IMG/VR virus record: IMGVR_UViG_3300044644_002087
Coordinates: 1-41,740 of that record
DNA from: a virus
Direction: 5' to 3' (one strand)
DNA: 41,740 nt
In this document: positions 21,638-30,015 of the stretch, piece after piece
Numbering within the stretch: position 1 is the stretch's first letter
How the letters are laid out: the number at the start of each line of letters is the position of its first letter
Translations under genes and position numbers: made by a program
The notes under the pieces: generated by a model
The model's database searches: none
What the model was told of the DNA's origin: nothing
What the model saw: only the letters and a program-made list of their open reading frames with translations

Positions 21638-21811
21638 TTATCTTTTTCTCGTTTGTTTCTGTAATTCTATTCTTTGTTTTTCTTCTTCAAGGTGTTTAAT
21701 CAATAATGCCAAGTAGATGTTTCTCTCCCAAGGCAACATGTTTTCAAGTTCAGTCAAACTATACTTGTGGTACTGCATTAAAGCAAAGTTTGTCTGATAG
21801 TAATTGCTCAA
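21638..21811 (-). CDS. 51: gp51-like baseplate hub assembly protein
   Basis: A 57-residue protein using TTG as start (MSNYYQTNFALMQYHKYSL when initiated with Met), followed by TELENMLPWERNIYLALL and a basic helical tail (EEEKQRIELQKQTRKR). It resembles the small hub-assembly catalyst (gp51) of T4-like phages, next to gp26. An internal ATG (MQYHKYS) would give a 46-residue form. The stop is adjacent to the start of the next minus gene. It is too short and non-ATG, so easily missed. Confidence 0.7.
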   Translation of the reverse strand: MSNYYQTNFALMQYHKYSLTELENMLPWERNIYLALLIKHLEEEKQRIELQKQTRKR

Positions 21812-21828
21812 GGTATCATAACGAAATG

Positions 21829-22560
21829 TTAACCGAAAAAACTTTGTAGTCCTCTAATCGCAATATCTTCTTCATATGCACATTTTGGACATTTGAAATG
21901 CACATCTTTCTTAACTTCGGGCATTGTATCAAAGAACACTTTGATTTTTTCTAAATGCGATTGTTGTAAACTGTCCACGAATTCTTCCAACTCTTGTCTG
22001 GTTGTATCTTTTGCATAATAGACACTATCTTTATCGTAAATGTAATCGATACAGTCAATAAGAATTGTCATCATAATGTCTTTTTCATCCATTGTTTCAT
22101 ACTTCTGAATCATTTCAAAAGTTGGATATTTCAGACAAACACCTAGATTTTCATTAAGTTGAATTTTGTTTGTGTGACTTTCTGATTTTGTAGGATGAAT
22201 TTCTAACAAATTTAATTTAAAATCAACAGATGTTCCACAAACTTTATCTTCACCCTTTTCATCTTTTACGGTGTTGTTACATTTGTATTTGAGTTCAACT
22301 ACTTCTTCAACAGACCTTGCTCTGAGATTCATAAAAAGAAACTCAAGGTCAAAAGTAGGAATATTGTTAATGTCAATTTCATCAAGAATACAATTCTTTA
22401 AAACTTGACGAATAACTTCAATAGTTTCTTTTTGGTCTTCCGATTCGGCAGCCATTAGAAATAGTTTCTGTTCTTTCACCAAGAATGGGCGAAAACGAAC
22501 AGGTTTGCCTGTCGAAATCAAATTGACAGAATAGATTGGTACATCGATTTTTGGTAACAT
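21829..22560 (-). CDS. 26: gp26-like baseplate hub subunit
   Basis: A 243-residue protein of the T4_baseplate (gp26) family. The conserved-type start is VPIYSVNLISTGKPVRFRPFLVKEQ, followed by DLEFLFMNLRARSVEEVVELK. Two cysteine pairs could hold zinc: YKCN...VCG near residue 110 and FKCPKCAYEED near 230. In T4, gp26 is part of the hub that assembles the tail centre. It stands 19 bases from the tube-initiator gene and next to gp51, as in relatives. Confidence 0.85.
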   Translation of the reverse strand: MLPKIDVPIYSVNLISTGKPVRFRPFLVKEQKLFLMAAESEDQKETIEVIRQVLKNCILDEIDINNIPTFDLEFLFMNLRARSVEEVVELKYKCNNTVKDEKGEDKVCGTSVDFKLNLLEIHPTKSESHTNKIQLNENLGVCLKYPTFEMIQKYETMDEKDIMMTILIDCIDYIYDKDSVYYAKDTTRQELEEFVDSLQQSHLEKIKVFFDTMPEVKKDVHFKCPKCAYEEDIAIRGLQSFFG

Positions 22561-22579
22561 AATAACCTCGCTTAATTAA

Positions 22580-23329
22580 TTAAAGAGCACGACCTAATGG
22601 TAAAATTCTCGACAGACCAGAACCAAAGAGCGCAGTTGCAGCAGCTGCAAGGTCGTAAGTTCCCTGATAGATTGGTCTGTATCTTTGATAGGCAAACTGA
22701 ATCGAAAGACGATGAAAACCATCTTCACTCCAACTCAAAGATTGCGGTGCAATTCCAATTGGAAATGCATCCATCAATTCTACTGCATAAATTTGTTTGA
22801 TAAAATCATCATACTGAATAATTTTAATATTTGTAAGGTATCTTGATTGGACACCTTTTGGAAATCTTAAATTATTTGTGTCAGAAGGTATGATTGCTTC
22901 CATCCAACGGTCAAACAGTTTTCTTTCATAGAATTCGTTTGTGCATATAAATGTCAAAGTAGTATCTGCATATTGCACATTGTATGGCACTTTAAAAATA
23001 GGACCATAAATTTTAACATCAGCAGTTTGTAATGTTTTGCCTGGTAGTTCCGCACTTTCACATTGAAGTGCTAAATAACGGCTCATACCTGAATTGGCAC
23101 TTGTAGATTGTTCGTCACTTCCTCCAGTTCGACCAAATGCAGAACCAATTGCATTTGAAACATCTGTAAACACAGAGTTTGGAAAATTCAAAATCTTTTC
23201 AATAATTGAATTTCCTACAAATTGATTGATATAAGGTGGAATAGGCAAGATAACTTCAAAACGAGAAGGCTTAGCTAAACCATCTTTTGCTCTTACATTA
23301 GATAAGAATAAGTTTGGTGAAAATGACAT
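22580..23329 (-). CDS. 54: gp54-like baseplate tail-tube initiator (gp19 fold)
   Basis: A 249-residue protein of the T4 gp19-like tube fold. Motifs are AKPSRFEVILPIP, ESAELPGKTLQTADVKIYGP and TLTFICTNEFYERKLFDRWM. The C-terminus is SEDGFHRLSIQFAYQRY. In T4, gp19 forms the tail tube, and gp54 and gp48 are related proteins that start it at the baseplate. Its place between gp4 and gp26, close to gp48, favours gp54, but a gp19 paralogue cannot be excluded. Confidence 0.75.
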   Translation of the reverse strand: MSFSPNLFLSNVRAKDGLAKPSRFEVILPIPPYINQFVGNSIIEKILNFPNSVFTDVSNAIGSAFGRTGGSDEQSTSANSGMSRYLALQCESAELPGKTLQTADVKIYGPIFKVPYNVQYADTTLTFICTNEFYERKLFDRWMEAIIPSDTNNLRFPKGVQSRYLTNIKIIQYDDFIKQIYAVELMDAFPIGIAPQSLSWSEDGFHRLSIQFAYQRYRPIYQGTYDLAAAATALFGSGLSRILPLGRAL

Positions 23330-23907
23330 TAGAATTTTTTCCGTGAATCGTAGTAAACTTTACTTGTGTTTGCACCAACAAAGTTTTCTGCGGGCAACAA
23401 TGCGGCAATATCCCACTCATCGGCTGTAATTTCTAAGAACCGAGAATCAATGTGGTTGAACAGATATCTTTTAATGCAAGGTTGTGCCTCAAATATTTTT
23501 GATGCTCTCTGTAAATAATGATAACTAATTTTTAATCTAGTTGTTTCATCAAATTTAGAATTGTTTGCCGCTTCACTTAATTTGTCCAAAAGGATGATAC
23601 GATGCTTTGGGTGAATGTAATGCAAGTTCAACCCTAAAAAACCGTCTGGGTAGCGTTCTATTGGAATAACCAATGGGAACCTGTCGTAGTATGGCAGCGT
23701 ATCTTTGTGCTTTGGATCATACAAATAAAAATACATGCGACCAATAAATGACTTATCACGAAGTCTTTCTTTGTCCCTCATTATTGATGCTGGTGAAGGT
23801 CTCAAATCATTTACTTTCTTTTTTAGCCAATCTCTGGCTGCATTTGTCCTTGGCGTAAGTCCTTCTTTCGCCAATGATGCTTGAATTCTGTCAATTAGTG
23901 TCGCCAT
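23329..23907 (-). CDS. conserved T4-like virion protein, unassigned
   Basis: A 192-residue protein with AARDWLKKKVNDLRPSPAS, then GRMYFYLYDPKHKDTLPYYD and RFPLVIPIERYPDGFLGLNL. I recall this pattern from T4-like marine phages next to gp4. In T4 the neighbour of gene 4 is gene 2 (DNA-end protector), but I see no proof of identity. The last residues overlap gp54's start as TAATG. Probably a structural or assembly protein. Confidence 0.65.
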   Translation of the reverse strand: MATLIDRIQASLAKEGLTPRTNAARDWLKKKVNDLRPSPASIMRDKERLRDKSFIGRMYFYLYDPKHKDTLPYYDRFPLVIPIERYPDGFLGLNLHYIHPKHRIILLDKLSEAANNSKFDETTRLKISYHYLQRASKIFEAQPCIKRYLFNHIDSRFLEITADEWDIAALLPAENFVGANTSKVYYDSRKKF

Positions 23908-23920
23908 TAGGTTATTTATC

Positions 23921-24352
23921 TCAAAGTCCCAACTCTTTTTCGGTGACTAACTGAAAATGCCATCCATGTTCTTTGCAAAATAAATCGGCAGCTTTCCATT
24001 TTGCTTGATTTACGGCATAGGTGGCAACTTCTGCCAGGTATCGTTGGGTCTTGCGTTTTTGCGTTGGCATCATCGTTTGTTTATACGGCTTCACCTCTAT
24101 TATCGAAGTCTGCTCGGAGCCATCTTTCCGTTTGGTCCTGACAATGAAATCTGGAAAATATCGATGCACTCTGTTATCAACTGGCGAAACATAAGGTATC
24201 GGCAATTCTTCCGATGCCCACCATATAACTGCCGGATTATCATCTAGGTACTTCATTACTCTCAGTTCCCAATTGGAACGGTAGATAATGTTGGTCGCAT
24301 TACCTTTGTATTTGTTTGGGTTTTTTGGTCGAAACCATCCTTTGTATGACAT
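23921..24352 (-). CDS. 4: gp4-like head completion nuclease
   Basis: A 143-residue protein like T4-like gp4. IYRSNWELRVMKYLDDNP, then WASEELPIPYVSPVDNRVHR, PDF (RYFPDFIVRTKR) and SIIEVKPYKQ form a PD-(D/E)XK site (D of PDF, E and K of EVK). In T4, gp4 (gp50) acts when the packaged head is completed before tail joining. Its ATG overlaps the ATAAATA late motif on the other strand. Confidence 0.88.
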   Translation of the reverse strand: MSYKGWFRPKNPNKYKGNATNIIYRSNWELRVMKYLDDNPAVIWWASEELPIPYVSPVDNRVHRYFPDFIVRTKRKDGSEQTSIIEVKPYKQTMMPTQKRKTQRYLAEVATYAVNQAKWKAADLFCKEHGWHFQLVTEKELGL

Positions 24353-24357
24353 AAATA
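24351..24357 (+). promoter_or_regulatory. candidate late promoter for the plus-strand structural operon
   Basis: ATAAATA lies 26 bases before the gp48 start, in the gap between divergent arms. It gives room for an ACAGGA ribosome site at 24372-24377. Confidence 0.55.
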
Positions 24358-24383
24358 TTATCTATCTAACCTACAGGACAAAT

Positions 24384-25637
24384 ATGGCACTTTTTGGATT
24401 CTCTGATATCTCTTTCGACAAAGGTCAAACTAAACGAGGACCTTTAGCTAAACTTGTTGGAAGCGAATTTGAAAGAACAACATTAAGATATCCACTTGAT
24501 GTTGGTAATTATGACAAAGCACACTATGTTGTTTTTTATGTTCGCCAACAAAAAACAACTTCATTAACAAAAAGATTCGTTGGTAGTGAAAAATTTACAA
24601 GTGATGTTACAAATGTGGGCGCTGCAGGTGTAATTGATGCGATTAAAGCAGGTGGAGACATTCCAAGTAAAGCATTAAACGCAGTTAAAAATGGTGCGAT
24701 AAATGCAGCTTCAGGTTTTATTGGAAAAATAACATCTGGTATTACTGGTGGTATTAATAATCTGTTTGCACAAAAAGGTGGAGGTTTCACACCTAATGCC
24801 GAAGAATCACAGAAGTTAATTGATACCTCGATTAAGAGAATTACCGAAAAAGGTTTGAATATAAATTTTAAAACCACAGCATTAACAACTGATGCAATTG
24901 CACTTTACATGCCAGATACTTTGAATTACAGTTATTCACAATCTTATGACCAGTTATCTTTAGGTAGTGAATTTGCGGGTCAAGTTTTTGCCGCAGGCCA
25001 ATCTGCTTATGAAGATTATAAAAAAACTGGCGATTTAGGTAAATTAGGAGCATCACTTCAAAAATCAGGTGGTGAAAATGTAAAACAAATACTTGGAGAA
25101 GGACTTGGTAGTTTATTGAATAGTCAACAAACAGCCGCAGCATTTTTGGCAAGAACTGGTCGTGTTGTAAACCCAATGCTTGAAATGATTTACAAGTCGC
25201 CCAATTTTAGAACATTTCAATTCGATTTTACTTTTTACCCAAGAGATGAACGAGAAGCATTAGAAGTTCAGAAAATATTAGAAAGACTTCGTTTTCATCA
25301 AGCGCCAGAAATTTTAAAAGGCGATAAAGGTTCTGAAACTTCAGGATTTTTAGTACCTCCCTCTGAGTTCGATATTAAGTTTTATTATGCAGGTGGAGAA
25401 AACCCAAACATTCCACAAATTGCAACTTGTGTTTTGACTACAATTGATATCAATTACGCACCAAACGGGTTCTCTGCATATGAGGTACCTGGTGAAAACA
25501 AACCTTCTCTCGGTAGAACTGGTATGCCCGTTGCAATTCAAGCCACATTACAATTCCAAGAAACAACATATCTAACGAAAGAGGACTTTAGGGAAGATTT
25601 AGCAACATCTGCAACCCTAAGTTCTGCGAGAAAATAA
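24384..25637 (+). CDS. 48: gp48-like baseplate tail-tube cap protein
   Basis: A 417-residue protein. LAKLVGSEFERTTLRYPLDV and GNYDKAHYVVFYVRQQ match T4 gp48, which caps the baseplate and starts the tail tube with gp54. A long low-complexity part (100-200) leads to the conserved LNYSYSQSYDQLSLGSEFAG and FQFDFTFYPRDEREALEVQK. I use ATG 24384, after ACAGGA; the open frame from 24288 runs backwards into the divergent gene and is not protein-like. It is the first gene of the plus-strand baseplate set. Confidence 0.85.
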   Translation: MALFGFSDISFDKGQTKRGPLAKLVGSEFERTTLRYPLDVGNYDKAHYVVFYVRQQKTTSLTKRFVGSEKFTSDVTNVGAAGVIDAIKAGGDIPSKALNAVKNGAINAASGFIGKITSGITGGINNLFAQKGGGFTPNAEESQKLIDTSIKRITEKGLNINFKTTALTTDAIALYMPDTLNYSYSQSYDQLSLGSEFAGQVFAAGQSAYEDYKKTGDLGKLGASLQKSGGENVKQILGEGLGSLLNSQQTAAAFLARTGRVVNPMLEMIYKSPNFRTFQFDFTFYPRDEREALEVQKILERLRFHQAPEILKGDKGSETSGFLVPPSEFDIKFYYAGGENPNIPQIATCVLTTIDINYAPNGFSAYEVPGENKPSLGRTGMPVAIQATLQFQETTYLTKEDFREDLATSATLSSARK

Positions 25638-26293
25638 TGGCAAAATATTTTAATTATTTTCCAAAAGCATTATACAGTTCAAATACTAGAACATCAGGCC
25701 TTGATGAGATTACGAACATTACTGCAAGGTTTGGTTTTGAACAATCACTAAAAGAAAACTCATCGGCATTTTACAAATACGATTTGCAAGAAGGTGACAC
25801 ACCTGAAATTGTTGCGGCTAAATTTTACGATAGTCCTGAAAGACATTGGATCGTTTTAATGTTTAATGACATTTACGACCCACAATATGATTGGCCTTTG
25901 CAATATTCTACATTCATTGAATATGTTGATAAAAAATACTCTGCAAACAATTATGCAGATACCGCAAATACAAGTGTTACTGGTCTTTCGTGGGCAATGA
26001 ATGTAACCAATGTTCATGCATATTACAAAGTCGTAACAAGAACAAATTTCGATAACATTTCAATCATCGAAAAATTAGAAGTTGATGCTAATACTTGGGC
26101 TAATGTGGCACCTACAACCACAAGTTATACCCTACAAGACAGTTCTACAATTACACAAGCCATCACTAAAGAAAAACAATCATATTATGATTATGAAAAC
26201 GAATTGAATGAAAATAAAAGAAGTATTAAACTTTTAAAACCAGAGTTTGTATCTGCGGTCGAAAAAGAATTTAAGAAAGTTATTAAACAATGA
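25637..26293 (+). CDS. 53: gp53-like baseplate wedge protein
   Basis: A 218-residue protein matching T4 gp53. FYKYDLQEGDTPEIVAAKF, DSPERHWIVLMFNDIYDPQY and DWPLQYSTFIEYV form the LysM-like core seen in gp53. The end is helical (RSIKLLKPEFVSAVEKEF). In T4 it closes wedges around the hub. It overlaps gp48 (TAATG) and the gp27 gene (ATGA). Confidence 0.88.
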   Translation: MAKYFNYFPKALYSSNTRTSGLDEITNITARFGFEQSLKENSSAFYKYDLQEGDTPEIVAAKFYDSPERHWIVLMFNDIYDPQYDWPLQYSTFIEYVDKKYSANNYADTANTSVTGLSWAMNVTNVHAYYKVVTRTNFDNISIIEKLEVDANTWANVAPTTTSYTLQDSSTITQAITKEKQSYYDYENELNENKRSIKLLKPEFVSAVEKEFKKVIKQ

Positions 26294-27627
26294 GTTTTTC
26301 GGTAAAAAAGTCAACACAGTTCAAAATTAATGAACTTGTGGTGATGACAAAAGCAGGACCAATTGATATTTCTTCCATTTACGAAGAAATCAATATCTTT
26401 GATTCTGTTTTTATGCCTGTAATGAGCGGGCATATTATGGTAAGAGATGCAATTGGTCTTTCTGGTTCTTTAATTTTTGATGGTTCTGAAACTTTGCTTA
26501 TCGACATTTCTAAAAGTGAACAAGACCCTGATATTGCCAATTTTAAAAAATCGTTTAGAATCTACAAACAATCAGACCGAATTAATAGTGGTCTGAATAG
26601 TGAATTTTTTGTATTGCATTTTTGTTCCGATGAAATGATTTATTCCAATCAACAAAGAATTAATCAGTCTTACGAAGGAACATATTCAAAAGTTGTTGAA
26701 AAAATTCTTACAGATTATTTAAAGATACCTGAAAATCAGTCTGGTGGTTTCTTTGAATCGACTTCAGGTATTCGAAAAATTGTTATACCTAATTTAAAAC
26801 CTATTGAAGCAATTGAATGGGTAACAAAAAGGTCTTTGGATGCGAAACAATCTCCAAACTATTTGTTCTATCAAAACACAACTGGTTACAACTTTGTTTC
26901 TCTCTCTAAACTACTGACACAACCAGAATTGCTTGATGTTAGATTTGAACTCAAAAATCAAACACAAGTAAATGCAATTGAAGAAATTGGTGCGGCTCGT
27001 GGATTAGAAGTTATATCACAAACTGATATGCTTGAGAAAATTAAGTCTGGTGTTAATGCAGGACAGTTTATTGGTTTTGACCCAATTACACGAACAACTG
27101 CAAAAAAGAACATTGGGTTTGGTGATATGTTTTATAATATGGAACATGGTAGTGAAACACCCAATCAGTCTGTATTTGAAAACAGAGGTGGTGTTAAAAG
27201 CGTTGAAGCATTTGCATCAAAGATTTCTATGGCATCTTTTAATGCCGCAAAACAATTGAGCAGTTATATTAAGAAAAACGACCCGACTTCTCTTTCAAAG
27301 GAAGAAAGTATTGAAAACTGGTTGTTTCAAAGAACTGCCATTATGGCACATTTAATGAACAAAAGAGTTAAATTGGCGATGCCAGGTAACTTTCAATTAA
27401 CATCAGGTTTCAATATTAATCTTAACGCACCTAATTTTGGTAGAAAAATAAAAGGTGAAGATAATGAAGATGTGAGTGTGAGTGGTAAGTATATGATTGT
27501 TGCTTCCAGACAGATTATTAAATACGACAAACACGAAACAATTATTGAGGTTGCTTCCACAACTACAAACAATGAGTATGTGACTGTAAGCAATCCAGAA
27601 CAATTAACACAACTATTGAATTATTAA
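26290..27627 (+). CDS. 27: gp27-like baseplate hub protein
   Basis: A 445-residue protein in the place of T4 gp27. It shows NIFDSVFMPVMSGHIMVRDA, FFVLHFCSDEMIYSNQQRIN and NLKPIEAIEWVTKRSLDAK, typical of the tube-like hub domains of gp27/VgrG type. The C-terminal MPGNFQLTSGFNINLN is followed by a strand-rich end with KYMIVASRQIIKYDKH. gp27 trimer with gp5 forms the cell-piercing hub; gp5 is the next gene. Confidence 0.8.
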   Translation: MSFSVKKSTQFKINELVVMTKAGPIDISSIYEEINIFDSVFMPVMSGHIMVRDAIGLSGSLIFDGSETLLIDISKSEQDPDIANFKKSFRIYKQSDRINSGLNSEFFVLHFCSDEMIYSNQQRINQSYEGTYSKVVEKILTDYLKIPENQSGGFFESTSGIRKIVIPNLKPIEAIEWVTKRSLDAKQSPNYLFYQNTTGYNFVSLSKLLTQPELLDVRFELKNQTQVNAIEEIGAARGLEVISQTDMLEKIKSGVNAGQFIGFDPITRTTAKKNIGFGDMFYNMEHGSETPNQSVFENRGGVKSVEAFASKISMASFNAAKQLSSYIKKNDPTSLSKEESIENWLFQRTAIMAHLMNKRVKLAMPGNFQLTSGFNINLNAPNFGRKIKGEDNEDVSVSGKYMIVASRQIIKYDKHETIIEVASTTTNNEYVTVSNPEQLTQLLNY

Positions 27628-27628
27628 T

Positions 27629-28606
27629 ATGGCACAAAATGATTTTGCAGGTGCAGGTCAATTCGTTTGGTGGATTGGCTTTGTTGAAAGCAGACAAGAC
27701 CCATTAAAGTTAGGTCGTGTTAAAGTTCGTTGCGTTGGTTGGCATGCTGATAATAAGATGCAACTTTCAACCGATGCACTTCCTTGGGCTCAAGTTTCTT
27801 TACCAACAAATAATATAAACCCATATGCACCAAAAGAAGGTGAAATGGTGTTTGGGTTTTTTACAGATGGAGAAATGGCACAAGAACCGATAGTTCTTGG
27901 TGTTTTTCCTAGTATTCCATTAAAACCTGCAAACATACAAGAGGCGTATAGTGACCCAAGAACATCTGCTGAACTTGCGAAATCACCAAGAACACCAGAA
28001 TCAAAAACATACAATACTGATGGAACAGGTATTGAGATTGTTGAAAAAACACAAGCAAATAATTATCCATTAAACTTAGATGAACCAACTACATCAAGGC
28101 TTGCACGAAATGATTCAGATACAATTATAAAAACTTATATTCAGGAACGAAAAGAGAATAAAGTAACTGGAGTTTCAACTGTAACATCTACATGGAACGA
28201 ACCTGAAACAAAATATGATACAGTTTACCCATACAATAAAGTAATGGAAACTGAATCTGGTCACATTGTCGAATATGACGATACACCAGGTAAAGAACGA
28301 ATTCATATTGCACACCGAAATGGTAGTTTTACCGAATGGTATCCTAATGGTGACAGAGTAGAGAAAATTACAAAAGACAAATACTCTATCGTTATGAAAG
28401 ACGATAATGTTTATATTATGGGAGACTGTAATATTACTGTTCAAGGAAATGCACAAGTTTATGTGCAAGGTAATGCTGATATGAAAGTAGATGGCAATAT
28501 GAATATGACTGTTGGAAGAAATTTTGCGGCTGATGTTGGTGGAACAACTTCTTGGAACTCTGCCGGAAATTATAGTGTTAATGCACCAAGAATTGATTTG
28601 AATTAA
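27629..28606 (+). CDS. 5: gp5-like spike protein (OB fold and beta-helix needle) lacking lysozyme
   Basis: A 325-residue protein. The N-terminal OB-fold part is GQFVWWIGFVESRQDPLKLG, RVKVRCVGWHADN and LPWAQVSLPTNNINPYAPKE. A linker follows, then a repeated beta-helix end (MKDDNVYIMGDCNITVQGNA, then VYVQGNADMKVDGNM and NMTVGRNFAADVGGT) as in VgrG/gp5 needles. T4 gp5 has a lysozyme domain between these parts; here none is present (T4 gp5 has about 575 residues). Wall-cutting domains are on the minus-strand tail proteins instead. Confidence 0.85.
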   Translation: MAQNDFAGAGQFVWWIGFVESRQDPLKLGRVKVRCVGWHADNKMQLSTDALPWAQVSLPTNNINPYAPKEGEMVFGFFTDGEMAQEPIVLGVFPSIPLKPANIQEAYSDPRTSAELAKSPRTPESKTYNTDGTGIEIVEKTQANNYPLNLDEPTTSRLARNDSDTIIKTYIQERKENKVTGVSTVTSTWNEPETKYDTVYPYNKVMETESGHIVEYDDTPGKERIHIAHRNGSFTEWYPNGDRVEKITKDKYSIVMKDDNVYIMGDCNITVQGNAQVYVQGNADMKVDGNMNMTVGRNFAADVGGTTSWNSAGNYSVNAPRIDLN

Positions 28607-28607
28607 T

Positions 28608-28811
28608 ATGGCGCATGAGTTTGTTGTTTTGTTGAATGGTGAGTTAAAGACATATACGAAGTATGAAGATATACCCGAAAGATTTGATAATGTCATTCGG
28701 TTTATACCTGAAATACCTGAACCACCACATACACATGAACAACACGAAGAAATGGATTCTTGGAATGAAAGATTGCAGGAATTAATGAAAAGAGAAACGA
28801 ATGGCCATTAG
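28608..28811 (+). CDS. small protein of unknown function
   Basis: A 67-residue acidic protein (MAHEFVVLLNGELKTYTKYE), with a His/Glu-rich second half. It lies between the spike gene and the next structural gene, overlapping the latter by 11 bases. A tail accessory role is possible from position; no family recognised. Confidence 0.7.
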   Translation: MAHEFVVLLNGELKTYTKYEDIPERFDNVIRFIPEIPEPPHTHEQHEEMDSWNERLQELMKRETNGH

Positions 28812-29292
28812 TATTGTTGTCTCACCTGCGGGAGATTCTCCAACAGAAATACAGTCAACCGCCAGGTCCATAAGAACTGTAAATGCAACAATTACCGCTT
28901 CAGGTGATGAAATGGAATCAAATATTGTTGTGGGTGCAAGTTCAACTGGAGTCTCTGAACCTGGTGTAGTTATAACTTCTGGTCCAATTTTAGCCACTAT
29001 TATTGGTAAATATGCGGATCCTTTTTTAGATACTTTTAAATATGTAAGTAAAGGCAGTAGTGATAAAATAGAAACTCCCACAATAATTGTTGGTGTGCAG
29101 AAGATGCCTTTAAAAAAAGAACTATATGATTTAAACCAAGATACAAGATTATTTGAACTTAAAACATATCAAATTACTGTTAATTATGATGATGAGTTTT
29201 TAGTTCCAGGCACAGAAACATTTACAGTAACACAAAAAATAATGAATGATTTAGAGGGCATTCGTTCATTTATGGATACTTACTACGATTAG
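28801..29292 (+). CDS. structural-region protein of unknown function
   Basis: A 163-residue beta-rich protein with a Ser/Thr-rich N-terminal half (TITASGDEMESNIVVGASST) and a C-terminus FELKTYQITVNYDDEFLVPG. It lies between gp5 and the PAAR tip, so it probably belongs to the tail spike or baseplate. No family recognised. Confidence 0.7.
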   Translation: MAISIVVSPAGDSPTEIQSTARSIRTVNATITASGDEMESNIVVGASSTGVSEPGVVITSGPILATIIGKYADPFLDTFKYVSKGSSDKIETPTIIVGVQKMPLKKELYDLNQDTRLFELKTYQITVNYDDEFLVPGTETFTVTQKIMNDLEGIRSFMDTYYD

Positions 29293-29300
29293 GATATAAG

Positions 29301-29591
29301 ATGCCGGCAGCAACAAGAGTTGGAGATGCAGATTCCGCACATTGCTCAGGAATGGTTAGAGCAGTAGGTTCTGGCAATGTTTTTGTCAATGGTATTCCTT
29401 GGTCTCGGCAAGGCGATGTGAACACAGTTCATTTACTCCCAGGCTCTCCTTGTCCCGCACATAATGCTCCGATTGCCGCAGGTTCTTCAAAAGTTTTTGT
29501 GAACGGAAAAGGTGCAGGAAGAGTTGGAGATGCTTTGTCAGGATGCACTTCTGTGGCCGCAGGTTCTTCAAATGTTTTTGCCGGAGGTTGA
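29301..29591 (+). CDS. PAAR-type spike tip protein
   Basis: A 96-residue PAAR repeat protein. It begins MPAATRVGDADSAHCSG with Cys/His residues that bind the metal at the tip; NVFVNGIPWSRQGD and VFVNGKGAGRVGDALSG are the repeats. PAAR proteins form the sharpened cone on gp5 or VgrG needles; T4 has gp5.4 in this role. Its place three genes after gp5 supports this. Confidence 0.92.
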   Translation: MPAATRVGDADSAHCSGMVRAVGSGNVFVNGIPWSRQGDVNTVHLLPGSPCPAHNAPIAAGSSKVFVNGKGAGRVGDALSGCTSVAAGSSNVFAGG

Positions 29592-29602
29592 ATAAATAGA
29601 AG

Positions 29603-30013
29603 ATGACAACAGTAACGACAATCGATAATACAACAAGAACATTTCGAGACTTGGACTTGGCGTTCACCATTCATCCTGTAAGAAAGGATGTCAATGTTTA
29701 TAAAGGTGAATATGCCGTCATTAACTCCATTAAAAATCTTGTTCTAACAAATCACTATGAGCGCCCATTTCAACCTGAATTGGGAAGTAACATTCGCAGA
29801 CTTTTGTTTGAAAATGTTGACTCGGTTATGGCCGCACAAATTGAGCGAGAAGTTGAAGAAACAATCAATAACTTTGAGCCAAGAGCTCGTGTTTCAAAAG
29901 TTACTGCGACTGCAACGCCAGACGAAAACAAATACTCAGTTGTGCTTGAGTTTTTCGTAATTAACAACCCAAGCCCAATTACAATTAATTTTTTCCTAGA
30001 ACGGATTAGATAA
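29603..30013 (+). CDS. 25: gp25-like baseplate wedge protein
   Basis: A 136-residue protein of the GPW/gp25 family. It has FRDLDLAFTIHPVRKDVNVY, INSIKNLVLTNHYERPFQPE, LGSNIRRLLFEN and a strand-rich end. gp25 is a core wedge protein joining the baseplate to the sheath, present in all contractile tails. An ATAAATA lies immediately before the ATG, too close to use as its own promoter. It is followed by gp6 as in T4. Confidence 0.93.
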   Translation: MTTVTTIDNTTRTFRDLDLAFTIHPVRKDVNVYKGEYAVINSIKNLVLTNHYERPFQPELGSNIRRLLFENVDSVMAAQIEREVEETINNFEPRARVSKVTATATPDENKYSVVLEFFVINNPSPITINFFLERIR

Positions 30014-30015
30014 AA

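Noticed and set aside
29592-29598. ATAAATA just before gp25; also before gp8 (about 36946) and, on the minus strand, before the gene ending at 23329 (23913-23919)
   Set aside because: They match the late motif but are so close to the ATG that the transcript would start at the start codon. They may be chance in AT-rich sequence, so not listed as promoters.
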